64,000 bases of DNA from Monarcha castaneiventris obscurior (taxonomy: Eukaryota; Chordata; Aves; Passeriformes; Monarchidae), in assembly GCA_026261815.1 (NCBI GenBank), contig JAMPIT010000539.1:5410501-5474500 (forward strand). Direction: 5' to 3'. Below are positions 25,241 through 38,672 of the stretch, piece by piece. The notes under the pieces are model-generated. The model was not told the DNA's origin, made no database searches, and saw nothing but the letters and a program-made list of their open reading frames with translations. Made by a program: the position numbers and the translations under genes. Position 1 is the first letter of the stretch, and every line of letters begins with the position of its first letter.

Positions 25241-26282
25241 ACTCAAATGATTAGTTGTTTCTCTAGAAAGGGGAGAAAATCCTTCTAAGCTTCATATTGT
25301 CCTTAGATCACAAAACCACAAAGCATATGTTGGTGTAGGATGCATGCCTGGTGTAGGGGCTGGTCAGCTCTAGGATATCGTCTTCTCTTTTCACCAGTTT
25401 TAGCCAATGAGTCCTAGCTGGTTTGGCAAACAGGAGAGCTTCAAGGCTCCACAGGGCATAACCCCAGGTCCTGTCTCTTGCTGGGTGTCTCTGCTAACCA
25501 CAAAGACTTTTTACAAAGGTAACCACAGCATCACGGTGCCAGCTGCGATATTAAAAAAGCTGGGAGCTTAGCTAAGTCTTTAAAAGCTCTAATGTGAGTG
25601 TTTAAGTGCAGAAAGGGATCTTAGGTGGTAAATGTATGATCAAACATTGAAAAGGATGCTGAAGTGACACACTCAGAGCTGTGGATCTTTTTCCAAGAAG
25701 CACCCACGTGCAGTGATGCCAATTCCCACCGTGGACCAAACTCTCTCTTTGAACTGAAGAAGAGAGCCATGGAAGGAGCAGGGGAGGATTATTGCTTCCA
25801 TGTCTTTTTGAGCAATTACATTTCTTGGCATTAGGTATCACTAAGCAGAGAATATATAATAGAAAACCCAACAACATAATTACTAAGTCAGACTAATTAA
25901 TTAGGCACCACAACTGCACAGTGTTGGTATCAAATACTTTCTATCATCAAATTTCAAAAGAACTTTTGTCTTGTTTCTGTAAAAGAATGAGGAAATTCAA
26001 ATAGCATAAATATTTCAGACTGCTTATAATTAAAACTTCATGTGTTTGGCATGAAACCACTTTAGCAAAGGAGACCAACTGTGCATTGGCTCTACAGCCA
26101 ATGTGTCCCCCTTTCATGCTAACAGCTGGGCAGTAAACACAGAGCAGCACAGCTTTGCCACAAAAAGTATTCCTAGCATGCTTGTGTTAGTCATGAAACC
26201 TTGTCAATGAAATCTTGCAGCATTAATATTAAAAGCACAATGTGAAATGTTCATTAAGGTCTCCCCTGATCCCTTTTATTTA

Positions 26283-26298
26283 TTTTTTTTTTTTTTTT
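26283..26298 (+). repeat. Run of 16 T
   Basis: A homopolymer. There is no AATAAA on the minus strand next to it, so there is no sign that it is the tail of a retrocopy. Confidence 0.9.
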
Positions 26299-26483
26299 GG
26301 AGTAGCCAAATCTGTGAAGGAAGGAGTAAAATGCCCTACCTGACTGATGGTATCAGAGTGATACTCTGCATGAGAAAGGAAATAAAGGGTTGAAATCTCT
26401 GAGGGAATTAAACAATGTAATGAAGATGCACTGTAATATGAAAGAATCAGCCTGATGGAGCTCTCATTTAATTTAAGCAGCAC

Positions 26484-26560
26484 AGGACAGATTCTGTTCT
26501 CAATTACATCAATCCAATACTAATTAAATTAATAGGACAAAGCAGAACTTGACTCTTTAT
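26484..26560. repeat. Ancient amniote repeat relic
   Basis: ACAGATTCTGTTCTCAATTA followed by CATCAATCC and, after a short gap, the second half lines up with the amniote element segment CAGATTCTGCTCTCAGTTAC / ACCAGTGTAAATCC. It is the same unnamed old element as at 14.0 and 17.1 kb. Confidence 0.4.
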
Positions 26561-26944
26561 CCCTTCTGGAAGAAAAAATATCAATTGGAGGAGGAAAAAC
26601 CCCAAAAACCATGCAACATATTATTTTTGTTAAGTAAGAGGTTTAAAATCAAGCCTCAGTTGGCCTCAGGAGACTGTGCCACTTAAATGTCAGTCCCTGC
26701 AATAGGGTTTCTGGGTCCTGGAGGTGCTGGTTTAGTGGTTCTGGAACAAGAAGGACTGCACGCCCTTCCACCTAAGTGACCACAAACACACACCCACATA
26801 CTGTTCCACTGTCCAGCAGCATCAACTGCAAATATGTGGGGTTTTTTTTTTTCCCAAAATGAAGATGGGAATATTTTCATTGACCTCAGGAAAGACATCT
26901 TTCCAGCTTTTAGGTTTATTTTTTAGAGTGCCTGAGGCAAATTT

Positions 26945-27015
26945 CCACCAAAGTCACATAAGCTGCAAGTCTCCGTAGCTCCATTTTCTTAATTGGAATA
27001 ATAGTTAGGGATTCC
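26945..27015 (-). repeat. Possible MIR SINE relic
   Basis: AAAGTCACATAAGCTGCAAG, then CTCCATTTTCTTAATTGG and AATAATAGTTAGG follow the antisense order of a MIR core (CAAGTCACTTAACCTCTCTG / CTCAGTTTCCTCATCTGTAA / GGATAATAGTAC). The match has many substitutions and gaps. Confidence 0.35.
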
Positions 27016-30000
27016 TTAGTTACTTGTCTAATTTGGGTTACAAACACACCTCATTCTAGGTGTCTAGCCATAATTTCCATCCCCACCCTGCCATGCATTT
27101 CTTGTGTTTCAGCCTTTAAAACCATTCTCAGTAGTTATAACAACTACCTCCTAATACAATTGCATCCATCCACTTTTGCTTAAAAGCAGCTGGTGGAATA
27201 CTCTTTTTTATTCCTGTCCTTGTTCTTCATTAATTAAAAAACTCTATTTCTATAGGCTAATAGCACTGAGCCAAAGTCCATTCAATCTGCAGAGCTGTGT
27301 GCAGCCATTTGATTATTTTCAGTAGTGCAATTATTTTCATTCATCTACACAGTGAGCCAAGGTTAAGGTCAATAGTATACAATTTGATTCTACTCCAGCT
27401 TAATAAGGTCAAATGCATAATGGTTCTCTGGTATATTATCATAAATTCATTTTCCACAACGAAGTTAAACTGATTAGGACAATGCAGCACACCAGTTTTG
27501 CACATTTTGCTCATATGTAAAATCAGTTTGTGGAGTCAAGTCCTAAGTTTGGGCTGTATTGTTGGTGTATTCATATCCACCACACGTTCTCAGAGAGGGA
27601 ATCTAGGCTTGAGTTATATGTTACAGAGTATTTTCAGCACAATCACACCTCAATTCATAAAGAAAGGTGTTATCATTTTATGGCACCAAATCAGTAAAAT
27701 TAAGTGAACCATGGTACAACCACTGCCTTAATCCAATGGAATTGCATTCCATAACATCTTTGGAATTAAAAGATTCACAATCTTTCTTGGCGGACTCTAG
27801 TTCTAAAGGATAGAGTTTTCTTTCAATATTTACTTTGGAGTAAAAGAGAAATTTTGTGACATTAGCTTTTTTGAGGAGGGGGGAAACTGAAACTTGGCTG
27901 TTTGAGCAATTAAAAACAGCACCAATATTAGAGTCTGAAAATAAATTGTTAAAATACTTTAAAAATAAGTTCTTTTACTCAGAAGACAATGGCCTGAACA
28001 TGTGATTTGGCAAAAGTTCGTGGATGACTCCTCACATATTCCCAGCTGATCCATAGTGACTTGAAGTTAGTGTGGTATCAGAGAACTGGATCTCATGGAA
28101 ATGTCATCGCCTCAAAATGCAAGTGTCAAATACTCCTCAAATACAAGAAAGAAGGACATAATTACACACAATACTGTGTCACACCAGTGAAAACCCCTCT
28201 TCATCTTGTCTTCTGAATGAGTCAGCTATGAGATACCACAGTGAACTGTCCAGAAATAGCTGTGGCTCTTGACAGACCATCATCAACATGGGTGCTGAAT
28301 TCATATTTAACTCTAATATTTAGACTATGGTAATGCAAGAAAATATTGTCAAATTCTGTTTTTTCGTAATCAGGAAACTTCTAATAATACTGATAACTTT
28401 ACCTTTGTATCTGTTTCCTATAGTCTATGGATAAAACTTTTGGATTTATAGAAGGATGTGTATCTGAGCTAGATAAATACAATTTTCAGGAAAAAAAAAG
28501 ATCAGTCTAAGTATATTATTTTTAAAATATAAGAATTGCTTGGGAGACAACTATGTTCATTGGATTTTTAACATTTTAGTGTTAATACTTAAGACATTCA
28601 AATATTAAACACCACGGGCTTAATGTGAAAAGTCAAACTGCTTCATTAGGAAAATAGAAAAACCTGATCTTGCAGAACTTTGGGGAACATTAAGATTCAA
28701 AGTGCACAATCTCACAAAATAAACCAGAATTAATAAACCTTTTCTATCCTACTATAGTGAAGGGATGTTTTTCATATAAATATTCATGTAGCTTTAATGG
28801 GACATTTTTTGATTTTTGACTCTTGGGGGCCTGCAGGACAATCTATTTTCCTTTTAAGTTCTAATTACAAAAAAATCAAATCATATGAAGAAATACTCCC
28901 CACCCCAAACCAGAGGCAATTTTCAGATTTTCAGCACATGTAGTGGAGTTTCACAGGAACAAAAGGCTAGAAAATATTCTGCTTGAGTAGCCATGCAAGG
29001 AACATGGTTTCAGACTGGTTTTATGAGCTTTTTCTCAAAAGTTTATGCTCTTTCAAAGTAGACTTTCAGCCTTTTCTTTGATTAGGCTCTGCAGGATAGT
29101 CTTATATAGCTATAAAACAAAGAGCTGGAGTTGCTGACACAGCCAAAGAATATTCTATATATTTAGATTCTGCCAACTTGCTCCTCTAAGCTTCCTTATG
29201 CCACTAAGGGAGTAACTTGTTCTAAACAGTAAAGCACAGAAACTGGAAAAACTTGAAACAGCAGAGGACTCTTATGAAATTTGAAAAACAATGCACTTCA
29301 AACAGGCTAACCTTTCCCAGCCCACCCATTTGATGAGAAATACTTGGCCTTGTAAAGGCCCAAGTACCTAGAAAGGGCCTCCTCTTTCTAAATCAGGCTA
29401 CAATTTTCCAAATTCCTTTCACATTGATTCCTCAGCATATGGCATCACTGCATTGCTTGTCTTTACACTCCATACTTTAGATGACAAATGTGTGTGTTTC
29501 CACAGTGAGAAAAGATGAAATTATCATCATGAGAACCTGAATCAGCAGAAAATATCTAAGATTATCCAGGCTACAGAAGCCCAGAAGGATGTCTGTGCCA
29601 ACTCCAATGATATTTCCTTTGGACAGATCCTGGATTTTTTAACATGCAGCAATGACAAGCAAATTTGGGCTGCATTGCAATGTAGAAAAGTAGAGAAAGA
29701 ATATACTGCAGTGATGCTTTTAAAAAACCTTATCAAATAATTACTGTCCCAATTTGCTTGCTGAAAAGAGAGAAAAACTGCACAACTTGTGTCGAGGGTT
29801 GATAATAACATACAAGTAGTTCTGACAGGACCGACTCCACCTTTATCTAGGGGTCAACTTTCTGTCCCAAATTCAGCAAATTCTGATGTTCTGTTTCTTG
29901 GCACTTAACTAGCCTCAATTTAATAGACCTCTACTTCCATGATAAATTATAACACTCTTCAAATGGAAATGCATCAGCAGACAGCACCATAATAGATAAA

Positions 30001-30330
30001 AATATGACAGGGACATAGTGTAATTTTCTCAAGACATGATATTGTCTTAAATCAGATCTTCTATTCTCCTTTCCCAGGAGACTCTTAAACAATTTGATGA
30101 TTATTTTCTTTCCAGAAACATATGGTAATACTGGTTGCTAATATAGCTTTGGTCATATTTGTGGGAAATTAACATACTAATTACAAGGATTGTCTTAGAG
30201 AAACAATACGTGCTGTTAATTGCCATGGTTGTTTCCCCAGCTTTTATTTAAATGGTGAAAAAATGGTAAATAAATGACACTGAAAATGTGCTACTGAATA
30301 GAAAGTATTTTTAAGGTAAGCCTGGATAAA

Positions 30331-31336
30331 TTAGAGACAATCAAGAACAGAAGTGAATAAAGACGTGTTCTCAAAACACAAACGGTTGCAAAGTTTGATG
30401 CTGATGCTCAAAGACACAAGGCTTAGAGCAGCTCCTTCTGTTGATTTTATAGCAAGGTGAAAAAAGGAAAGAGGGTCTGAAATCTGTCTGGGAAGCATTT
30501 TAAGGCAGGCAGCACTGCACGCAGGGCTGGGTGGCAAATATCCAGCTGGAAGGTGGCTGAGCCCCGTTCCGGGAGCTGCCTGCGGGAGCGACTCACACCG
30601 GGGAGCAGGAGGAGCTGCAGGGGTGTGGGGAGGCAGAGCAAACTGCAGATCACAAACTTCAGGAGCCCTCCTGAGGTGCCCATTCAAACATGTCAACAGG
30701 CAAATGCATAGGATTCTATAAGCAGGTGTTTTTCTTTTTTTCCAGGAATATAAAGCGGCCAGCAAAAAGGATCTTTCAACAGAGCTGTTCCAAAGTTATG
30801 TCAGTAAGACAGAGCAAGATCATGTAGGTTTTTTTCCTTTCGTCCCTTTCTCTGGTTATTTCCCAGCTGGGACCATGGGACAGTTTGGGTTTTTCTTGGC
30901 AGTGGCCACAATCAGAAAAGCACACTCTGGCCCCAATTAGTAGTTGTAGGATTTCAGAGAGGGACATTTTCTTGTGACAAATCACTGCACCACGATGCAG
31001 AGAGCGTTTCCCCCTGAGCTGAGGGTGCTGTGCAGAGCACTGCTCTTCACTGGGGGTGTGCCTGCCCAAGGAATGCTGATACAGGAGTGCTTTACACTGA
31101 GTGTGGAAAATGAGGACAGGAGGCTGCACTTCGGTGTATTTCAGCATACCCAAAGCATACAGGTATAAAAGGGTCTTTGAATATGATTCCTTCACAGGAA
31201 AGATAATGCCTTTCTTAAACAGGAAGTTCAGAGATTTTACTTGGATTATATTATAATTATCCTTAAAGGTAGTTTTTTTTTGTATATTCCCTCTGAGCAA
31301 ACACGACTCAGGGCAAACCCTGCTGGCCTTGTACAA
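30331..31336 (-). other. Two adjacent long open frames, coding status unknown
   Basis: On the minus strand a 186-codon frame (30776-31336) is followed after ten bases by a 144-codon frame (30331-30765) that starts MLAALYSWKKRK and contains a proline- and alanine-rich middle (about residues 47-62). The first is basic, cysteine-containing and lacks any domain I know. The 186-codon frame is longer than the roughly 120-150 codons I would expect by chance in this composition. The part at 30520-30640 is GC-rich with several CpGs, which alone would lengthen open frames. No retroviral, LINE or host protein motif is visible, and no clear splice sites frame either piece. This could be a decayed retroelement, a lineage-specific transcript or chance. 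Confidence 0.2.
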
Positions 31337-34300
31337 AAGTCACTGATGTCACCAGAACTAAAACTGTGAATAAAACATGTAGGATTGAGCCTACTGTCAG
31401 CTGGAGTTAAGTGCTATCCACTAAAGACATTTATTTTTTGTACTGATTTTTAATGCAAGATGATGAGTACTCTAATTACGAGATTTTTTTTTTTGCAGTT
31501 GGTTTTATGTATACTGTCATAAGACTTGGCAGACAAAAAGGGAAGAAGTCACTGCCAAAATATATTTATATATTTTACAAAAGATCACTCTGTTCTTTAC
31601 CATTGTAATACAGGATTGACTTTTTTTTTAATGCTTCCTGCATTTAATTTTTTACCTTTTCTGGAGAAGATTTTATCAATGCCTAATTTCATATGAACTG
31701 AATGTCCTAATGTTTTTATTTCATATGTTCCCAACTTCTAATTAACTTTGCACATGTTATGGCAAAATGAATCCATTCCTATAGATTTCAACCCTGAATT
31801 TTACCCACTTACTTATCTTTAAGCTAATTACTTATTGCTGGCATACAATAAATTTACACTACAAGAAAGACAGAAACAAAAAGAAATGCAGGGACAGGCA
31901 GGCTGATTCTGAATTGATTAGTGCAATCAGCAGTGGTGCCTGGAGTTCAGCAGTTAATTCCTTTATGACTGGGCTACTCTGCACAGTTTATGACATGGTT
32001 AGGCATCTGCACTCAGCTTGCAGGCCAATTATTTTTGGCTTTCATATCTCTACAAAACCTGTGTTCTCTTCTCATACTTTCTCTCCTTCATGGTTCAATG
32101 CAATGGAGTTTGATGGTTCTTAGCTATTGCTTATAATTATACTCTGAGCTGGATGCTCTCCAGCAGGAATTAATTGCCTACATATGATTGAGGAATGGGA
32201 CCTTTCCTGCATGTAGGAAGATACATGCTTAATTTCAAATAAACTATTTTAATCAAAGTGATTATGGAAATACCCTAGAATGCATTTAGGTTGCAAAGGA
32301 ACTGCATTTTCTAAGAGAAAAATTTCCTATTAAAAAAAATAGAGACAAATTCCAGAAATGAAGATCATATTTAGATTCCAACAAGCACAATCACTTTAAG
32401 TAGATCCTCCATAAATGAGATTGCTTGTAGGGTCTTTTAAAAGCTAATTGGAGGCAGAAGGGAAAAAAAAAAATCTACTCCGCATATCATTCTCTAAAAG
32501 TCATCTGCAGTTTATTTTAAGGATCAGTAGTAAGAAAACTTTCCTTTCAAAACTCTTCTCTAGAAATAAAATTAAAAAACAGATACAACTTGTACAGGTC
32601 TGCTATTTACCATAGAAGTTCTGATTAAAGCTGAGTAAATCTCCACAGGGTAAAGAAGCCTCCTTTTCTAAATAGCATCAACGAAATCCTTCAGACCCAC
32701 CAAGAACCTGGTCAACCTTAAGTAAAGCAACAAGCATGTGGTGCTTACAGAGAGAGCAGCAGCTGCATATGTACAGCTGTTCCTCAGTGCCAAACAGGTG
32801 TTTCCACTTCTATTGGCTGGTTGACATTTGCTTCCCCCTGTTTTTACTCTCCTCCTCTCTTACAAAACCTTTCCCTTGCAGTACATGTTGGATAGGCCAC
32901 AGGGGGACTATCAGACAAAGAGCAGGTTTGTGTTTGGTGGAGAGGGGAATGCTAGCTGGGAATGTGCTCAGGTCCTTTGCACAGCCTGCACAGAGTAGGC
33001 TGAAGCAGCCCAGCTTGAGCTCATAAGCTTATGCTCAGTGTGAGACATCGGAGACCAACTCATGGAGCAGCCCCAGGGAGCTGCTGGAACAGAGCTTTTG
33101 TAGGGACCAACAGCTCTCCTCCACCTCCAACATCCTGTCTGCAGTCACATTGTTAATGCACTTGCCTGGCACTCTGGACTGTCTTAACACATTTACATTT
33201 TCTGGGGGTGCTCGAGTAAGAGTTTGCGTCCACTTGCACAAATTTTTTTAAATATCTGAAGGTACAGCTCAACACCAAGTGATGTGAAAAAATCACAGTC
33301 ATTATCATCCTGAAAATCAAAATCAAGGAAATCCAACTACCTTCTCTCCTTAAATATATTGGAGTCACCCTGGGATCTTACCTAGGCCTGTCACACACTG
33401 GCCTGTAGAACAAAAAGGTTTTCATCTATTTGTAAGTGACAGACCACATTAGCAAGAAGAGATGGTCACTCCAAGTGTACTGAGTAAAACCCAGCCCAGA
33501 AACTACTAAAATGTACAACCCCACTAGTACAGAGAGCAGTGGCAAATGATGACATGAGCTATCAGCAGCATTGTGGTCTTAATGGACATAAACACTGCTA
33601 ATAATACTCTAGTGTAATACCCTGGGCTGGGATGTTTGTGGGACACATGATCTGTCTCATGCTGCACTCAAACTCGGAATGCTTCTTTCTATCCATGCAT
33701 GTGCTGCCATGTCAAACATCACACCATCATTTATCCTGCTCAGTATCTTTGCTTACTTTCTGCCCCAGAGCTCCAGGAAAGGTAGGCAGCCAAATGTATG
33801 TGTTTACCTCCTAATCCATTTATTTTACCCCTCATACAGTTTGAGGTTTTGGCAACACTTCATAGCACTCTCATTATCCAGGGCCTAATCCAAAGAATAT
33901 GGTTGGTGTAGAGGTTTTGTGGCTTTGCTTGTTCTTAATCTAGGTACAAAAATACAGTATGAATGTTCATCTTCTCCTCAGATTGCCTCCAAAGGCTACT
34001 TAAGTGTGACTTGCCTTTCCTGAGACCTTGTGGGCTGTCTTTAATGTTTAGTCCCTACCCTTCCAAATTCCATTCTGTTATTTTCACAATATTTATACTG
34101 CCCTGAGCCACACACTGTATGAGTTTTCAGCTAGGTTTCACAATTATTGAGTAGAATTTTTTTAACCTTGGGAACGACAGTAACAATCATCGTACTTCAT
34201 GTCTAAAGTCTACAGTCAAAACAGCAATCTGCTGGTAGTACATTGTCTGATTGTCTGCCTATTGTGGACTACTTTTTGTGTTTCAGGGATTCAGGAATAA

Positions 34301-34373
34301 TAGGCATTGCTATTTGGTTCCAAACTCCATCTCCTTTCCTCTTAGTATTTCTTTGATATGAGGAAGAAACGGC

Positions 34374-34397
34374 TTTTTTTTTTTTTTTTTTTTTTTT
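34374..34397 (+). repeat. Run of 24 T
   Basis: The longest homopolymer in the window. Sequence to its right, read on the minus strand, lacks an AATAAA in the last 30 bases, and no target duplication is seen, so a retrocopy tail is not supported. Confidence 0.95.
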
Positions 34398-35844
34398 AAT
34401 CAAAGACATTTGTAAAAGTATGTAATTAATCTATTATCACCACATCTTGTCTGTGTAGGAAGTGATGTGCCCCAGTGTGAGTGGCCTCAGTGGGAGGAGT
34501 GCTGAAGGCAGTAAAGAAAGGGGTGCTGCACCCAGAATCCTCACCAGGGGAAAATGGGAGCTGAGAGATGGCAGCTGAGAAATATTTCCTGTTCTGAAGT
34601 GAGTTTCACAAAGGTGAGCCAGCCCACGGTGCATGCCCATATTGTCTCATTTTCATAAGGTTTTCTGTTTTAAGTGGGATAGAAATTAACTTAATAAGTT
34701 TGAACTTTCCCCTACTGCTTACATTATAAAAGGTGATTTCACTCTACAATAAGAGAAAATTTGACATTAGAGGTGTCTGTGGAAAAAAATACCCTTTGTA
34801 GACTTGGATCCATTTCCAGATAGGGAGCATGACATCCCATTGTGTTCCATAAGCCAGGCTTCTTAGTGAGACTGCATCTTTTCTGACACATTCAAAACAA
34901 TCCCTCTTTTCTGTCTGAAATCCCAGTGGCATCCCAGGCTACAACCATCATGATGCATCAGCTGAGAAAATGCAGCATACGTTTATTTTCATTCACTTAG
35001 AAAGTGTCCTGTGCCATTTTGATATAATGAATCATTTCCATTTGGGTTGAATCATTGCAGAACATTTTGTTAACACTGACATTTCCCAGGAAGAAGCTTT
35101 TTTGTCTTTTAGCTAGACACAGCTAAAACAAGCTCAACCCAATAACATAATCTTGTACAGGTAAAGAACAGAGCCATCTAGAGTCACACACATAATAAAA
35201 TCAATGCCACAGCTTTCAAACAGAAGTAAATTCACACTTTGACCTTTCTTTTCACAGAAAAAGAAATTTTCAGATTTTTTCTGTATTTTTCTGATTTTTT
35301 TTTTTAAATATGGAATGGAACAAAATGGAAAATGAAAAGGAGAGAAATAATAGTTTGCTGTTGAACCCACAAATGTCCTTTCAACGAAATAGCTATAAGC
35401 AAATTGATAGGCTTGATGAATTGTTCTTTGTTAACAACACAACACAAATTCAGTAGAATTCATTTATATAATAATGACACATATATTAAAGGTTTATTAA
35501 ATTCTGTTCTCATCATAAAGACAAAAGTTCTTAATTGGATCACTTCTGAATGGGGAAGACTGCACAAAATGAAAATTCTTAATTTCTTATGGTCTGGTTA
35601 TCAAAAATAAAGCCTTTCAGCAGAAAGTGTGCAAGTGGAATGATTTGTATTTACATTTTGATTGAAATACTCAAAGTCAAGTGATTAAAATTAGTTTTAC
35701 TAATTTTACTAGCACTTCATATATAAAAGAATCTAATATAACCGTACATAAAGGGTTCTAAACAAAGGGTTTTTCTTATAACGAATTCTGGGAACCTGTA
35801 ATTTTCAGTTGCTCCAAACAAATCTGAGAAACCTTAGCATTTTG

Positions 35845-35930
35845 GGGTTCTAAGCATCTTATTTAGGCTCCTTAAACACATAAATTGTCTCCATTGTTCA
35901 GCTAGGCACCTAACTTTGAATATCTGCCTT
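35845..35930. repeat. Ancient amniote repeat relic, TTTAGGC type
   Basis: CTTATTTAGGCTCCTTAAAC, then GCTAGGCACCTAACTTTGAA and TATCTGCC agree in order with an old amniote element built from TTATTTAGGCACCTAAAT and TTTAGGTGCCTAACTTT words ending in TTGAAAATCTGGCC. The pattern is recognised but not named. Confidence 0.45.
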
Positions 35931-36862
35931 TCATCCTGACTTTTTTGTGGGTGGGTTCTGTCACTTTTACTAAGCCTCTTACTGAGTTCAGCAGCAAAAG
36001 ATATTTTGCCTGCCAGCTTAAAGGTCATAACCCATCTAATGTGAATAATCAACAGACACAGTCACCTTCCACTGGTGTGAAATATGTCACTGCTGTAAAT
36101 CTGCCATGTCAGGTTCTGCCCTGCACAATGAGTGAAGTGACTTTTGTCTTGTGTGTGTGAATGTCTATGATGTGCCACACAGCTGTGAGAAGGACTGGGT
36201 CAGGACAGGCCCTCCAGAGCCCCTGGCAAGGAGCAATCAAGTGATATCAGTTACCAGCATGAAGTTTGAATTTCTTATTCAGCAACGCCTCTCACGAGGG
36301 AATTAGCATTGTTAATATAAAGATTAATGTTTGGGGTAAGCATTGAGCAAAGGCCTATTAGTGCCCAAGAGTTTATGCCAGCAATAGAGACATCTGCATA
36401 AGTGACTCTGAAATGGGCCTTGAGATGTCCTCCAAGTCAGGCCTCTGCTGCTCCAATGGTGGAGATTCCATTTCCAGCCCTAATAGTCAGAACTCTTTTC
36501 TTACTAACACAAAATCCTTCATTGCAGCTGGAATTCAGTTCTCCTAGTGGACACGAAAAGCAGTGTTGTCCTGACAAAATTGCAGGATAATCCTCAGAAC
36601 AGTCAAGAATGGATTCCAATGTATTAATATCCTGGGAACTTGAATAAACTTTCACCTTTTTCCCCGAGTATTAAAAAAGTGCTTTGCTCCAAAACTCAAT
36701 AGTTTTGGTGCATTAATGTTTAATTTATGTGTCACAGAGCCTGAATCAAGGCCTTCTGTCCAGCTCTGAGGGCTTGCCTTCTGGTTTCATAGACTTTTAT
36801 GAGAATTTTGAGGTTTCAATGTATAAAATTGAGGCCTTTAGTGGAGAACTAATGAAGAAAAC

Positions 36863-37035
36863 CTTTACAGATCAGGATGCTGAGATGCTTACATGATAAT
36901 AAAATTGAGAAGATACCAAACAGCCAATGTGTATTTCTCATTTCAGTCTCAGGAAACTTGAATAATCTACACTGTGACTTAGCTCAGAGGTAACGAGGCC
37001 AGGAAGAGATCCCTCTCCTGAGTATCGGCATCCTG
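36863..37035 (+). repeat. MIR-type SINE relic
   Basis: CTTTACAGATCAGGATGCTG at the left matches the MIR core TTTTACAGATGAGGAAACTG. After about 60 intervening bases, GTGACTTAGCTCAGAGGTAA, GGCCAGGAAGAGATCCC and TCTCCTGAGTATCGG match the MIR 3' part (GTCACACAGxAxxxGTGGCA / GAGCCAGGAATAGAACCC / TCTCCTGAGTCCCAG). Order and strand are consistent, with the element reading on the plus strand. The 60-base gap may be a later insertion or diverged core. Confidence 0.5.
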
Positions 37036-37244
37036 TGGGTAAGAGCAGACAACAACTTTGTGGCATTGGGCAAACTGGGTGTCAGATAAAATAACCAAAT
37101 ATAGAACATCAAAATGCACACGATCCAAATAATACTGTAATGCTCTCTCAAGTGTTCTCACATCCAACAGTGCCATGTAAATCCTATTTTGTCAAATTTA
37201 AGGCGGATTTTTGACTAGAAGGATTGCAGCAAATACTTCTTTAA

Positions 37245-37261
37245 TTTTTTTTTTTTTTTTT
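37245..37261 (+). repeat. Run of 17 T
   Basis: Plain homopolymer in AT-rich DNA. Confidence 0.9.
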
Positions 37262-38610
37262 AAGACCAAAGATTAACAATAAACCTCAATAACTCTGGGA
37301 AAAATGTTACTGCTTTCATGCTGTTTGATTTCTGCATATCCACATTAACTGATACAGGAGGACTTAAAGTATAATTCCTGTTGCAGTTCTGGGAGTGACG
37401 TGGGACTGGCTGCTCTGTGATGGGACCATAACCAGGAGCGTTTAAGTTCTTCAAATAGGGACATTTTCATGGGAAGAAAAATACCTGAAGAGAAGACCAC
37501 CTCAAAGGGAAATTGTTCAGACTAGTTCCACTTCACACTTCTAGTTTATATGAATTTCTCTTTTTTTATTAATGACCTGTTTTGTGTTGTTGTTTTCTTA
37601 TATGAATCCATTCTAACACAATGCTGCAGGTCTGAATTAATGAATGAACAGAAATAAAATTAATTTTAATATCTAGATTGAAACAGTATGTTAACACTTT
37701 TTTATTACTGCTTAGTGCTGAGCTGCATATTACTCGGTAGTGGAGCCTAAAGTTTCTCCAAAAAAGCAGTGGACTGAAAAGCAGAGTGATGTGTGCACTT
37801 ATTAAAAATGATCTGGAAAAATAAAGGGCCCCAAAAATCAGCAAATAGTTGGGAAGGCATTTTACATGATCAGAGAAGTAGAGACACAAGTTCTTCCTAG
37901 CATGTCTTTGTTCTTCACAGGCCTGAAGAAAATCTTTTTCCATAAAGACAGCAAGAAGGGCTCCCTAGTCATGGATGAGATCCAGAAAGAATGCAGGTAC
38001 TGGAGAGGGAGCAGTTCCATGTCTGCTATTCTGCATGGCACTGAAATGCAGCAAAGGGAGTTTTAAAACTGATATTTGCTATATTAATATACTAATTTAT
38101 CTTCCTACAGTGACAGAAAGTTGACCTGGATGAGAGAGCTGTAGGTACTGAGGGAATTCTCAGGTAGCGACCCTTCAATGCCCATAAGAGTTTTTTCTCA
38201 TTTGCTGCTGGAACAGGCCTAGAACAACTAAGAGATGAAACAATTCCACTTTCAAAATTATCCAGAACTACTTTTGAGCCTAAGTAAGCTTTAACTATAT
38301 ATATTTAGCAGCTGGACTATGAATTTGCTGAACTAGGAAGAGGTAAGGTGCAACAAACAGGATGCAATAATTCACAGCAAACAACACAGCTGAAGCATTT
38401 TCCCTTCATTACAAGGGATTTGCATCATGTCTGCTGTCAGATGCTACATCTGAACTAAAGGACAGGATATTATTAAAATGTTCTAACATAAAAGAACAAT
38501 CGATCACACTCCAAATTTAATCTGCATCTGTCTGTATGTCTTTTACATCTCTTTCATCCTACAGCCCTCTGTAGAGTCTCTGTATGAATGAAGGAATAAT
38601 GCTACTGCTA

Positions 38611-38672
38611 TATAAGCTCATTCAATCTCCACTGACTTAGATGGATCTTTCTTGTAAGGACAAAAGGTATTT
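38611..38672. repeat. Ancient amniote repeat relic
   Basis: AATCTCCACTGACTTAGATG followed by GATCTTTCTTGTAAGGAC resembles the CTCCCACTGACTTCAATGGG / ACTTTGCCTGAGTAAGGAC part of the same old element as at 19.4 kb. Confidence 0.4.

Larger units (their letters stand above)
25012..26944. other. Non-coding stretch after the solo LTR
   Basis: No retroviral internal sequence follows the LTR and no gene is seen. An imperfect TACATA/CACACA tract covers 25187-25240, a T16 run lies at 26283-26298, and an amniote relic at 26484-26560. A minus frame of 91 codons at 25602-25877 has a hydrophobic start but no recognisable family. Confidence 0.6.
27016..36862. other. Non-coding stretch with two long minus frames
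   Basis: No gene is assigned. The notable part is 30331-31336, where minus-strand frames of 144 and 186 codons lie back to back (separate entry). A run of 24 T lies at 34374-34397 and an amniote relic at 35845-35930. Remaining frames are under 100 codons and unremarkable. The sequence near 33.0-33.2 kb is slightly GC-richer but without a recognised element. Confidence 0.6.

Noticed and set aside
37569..37943. 124-codon minus frame with hydrophobic stretches
   Set aside because: AT-rich DNA yields hydrophobic codons by composition; no signal peptide, domain or neighbour supports a gene.
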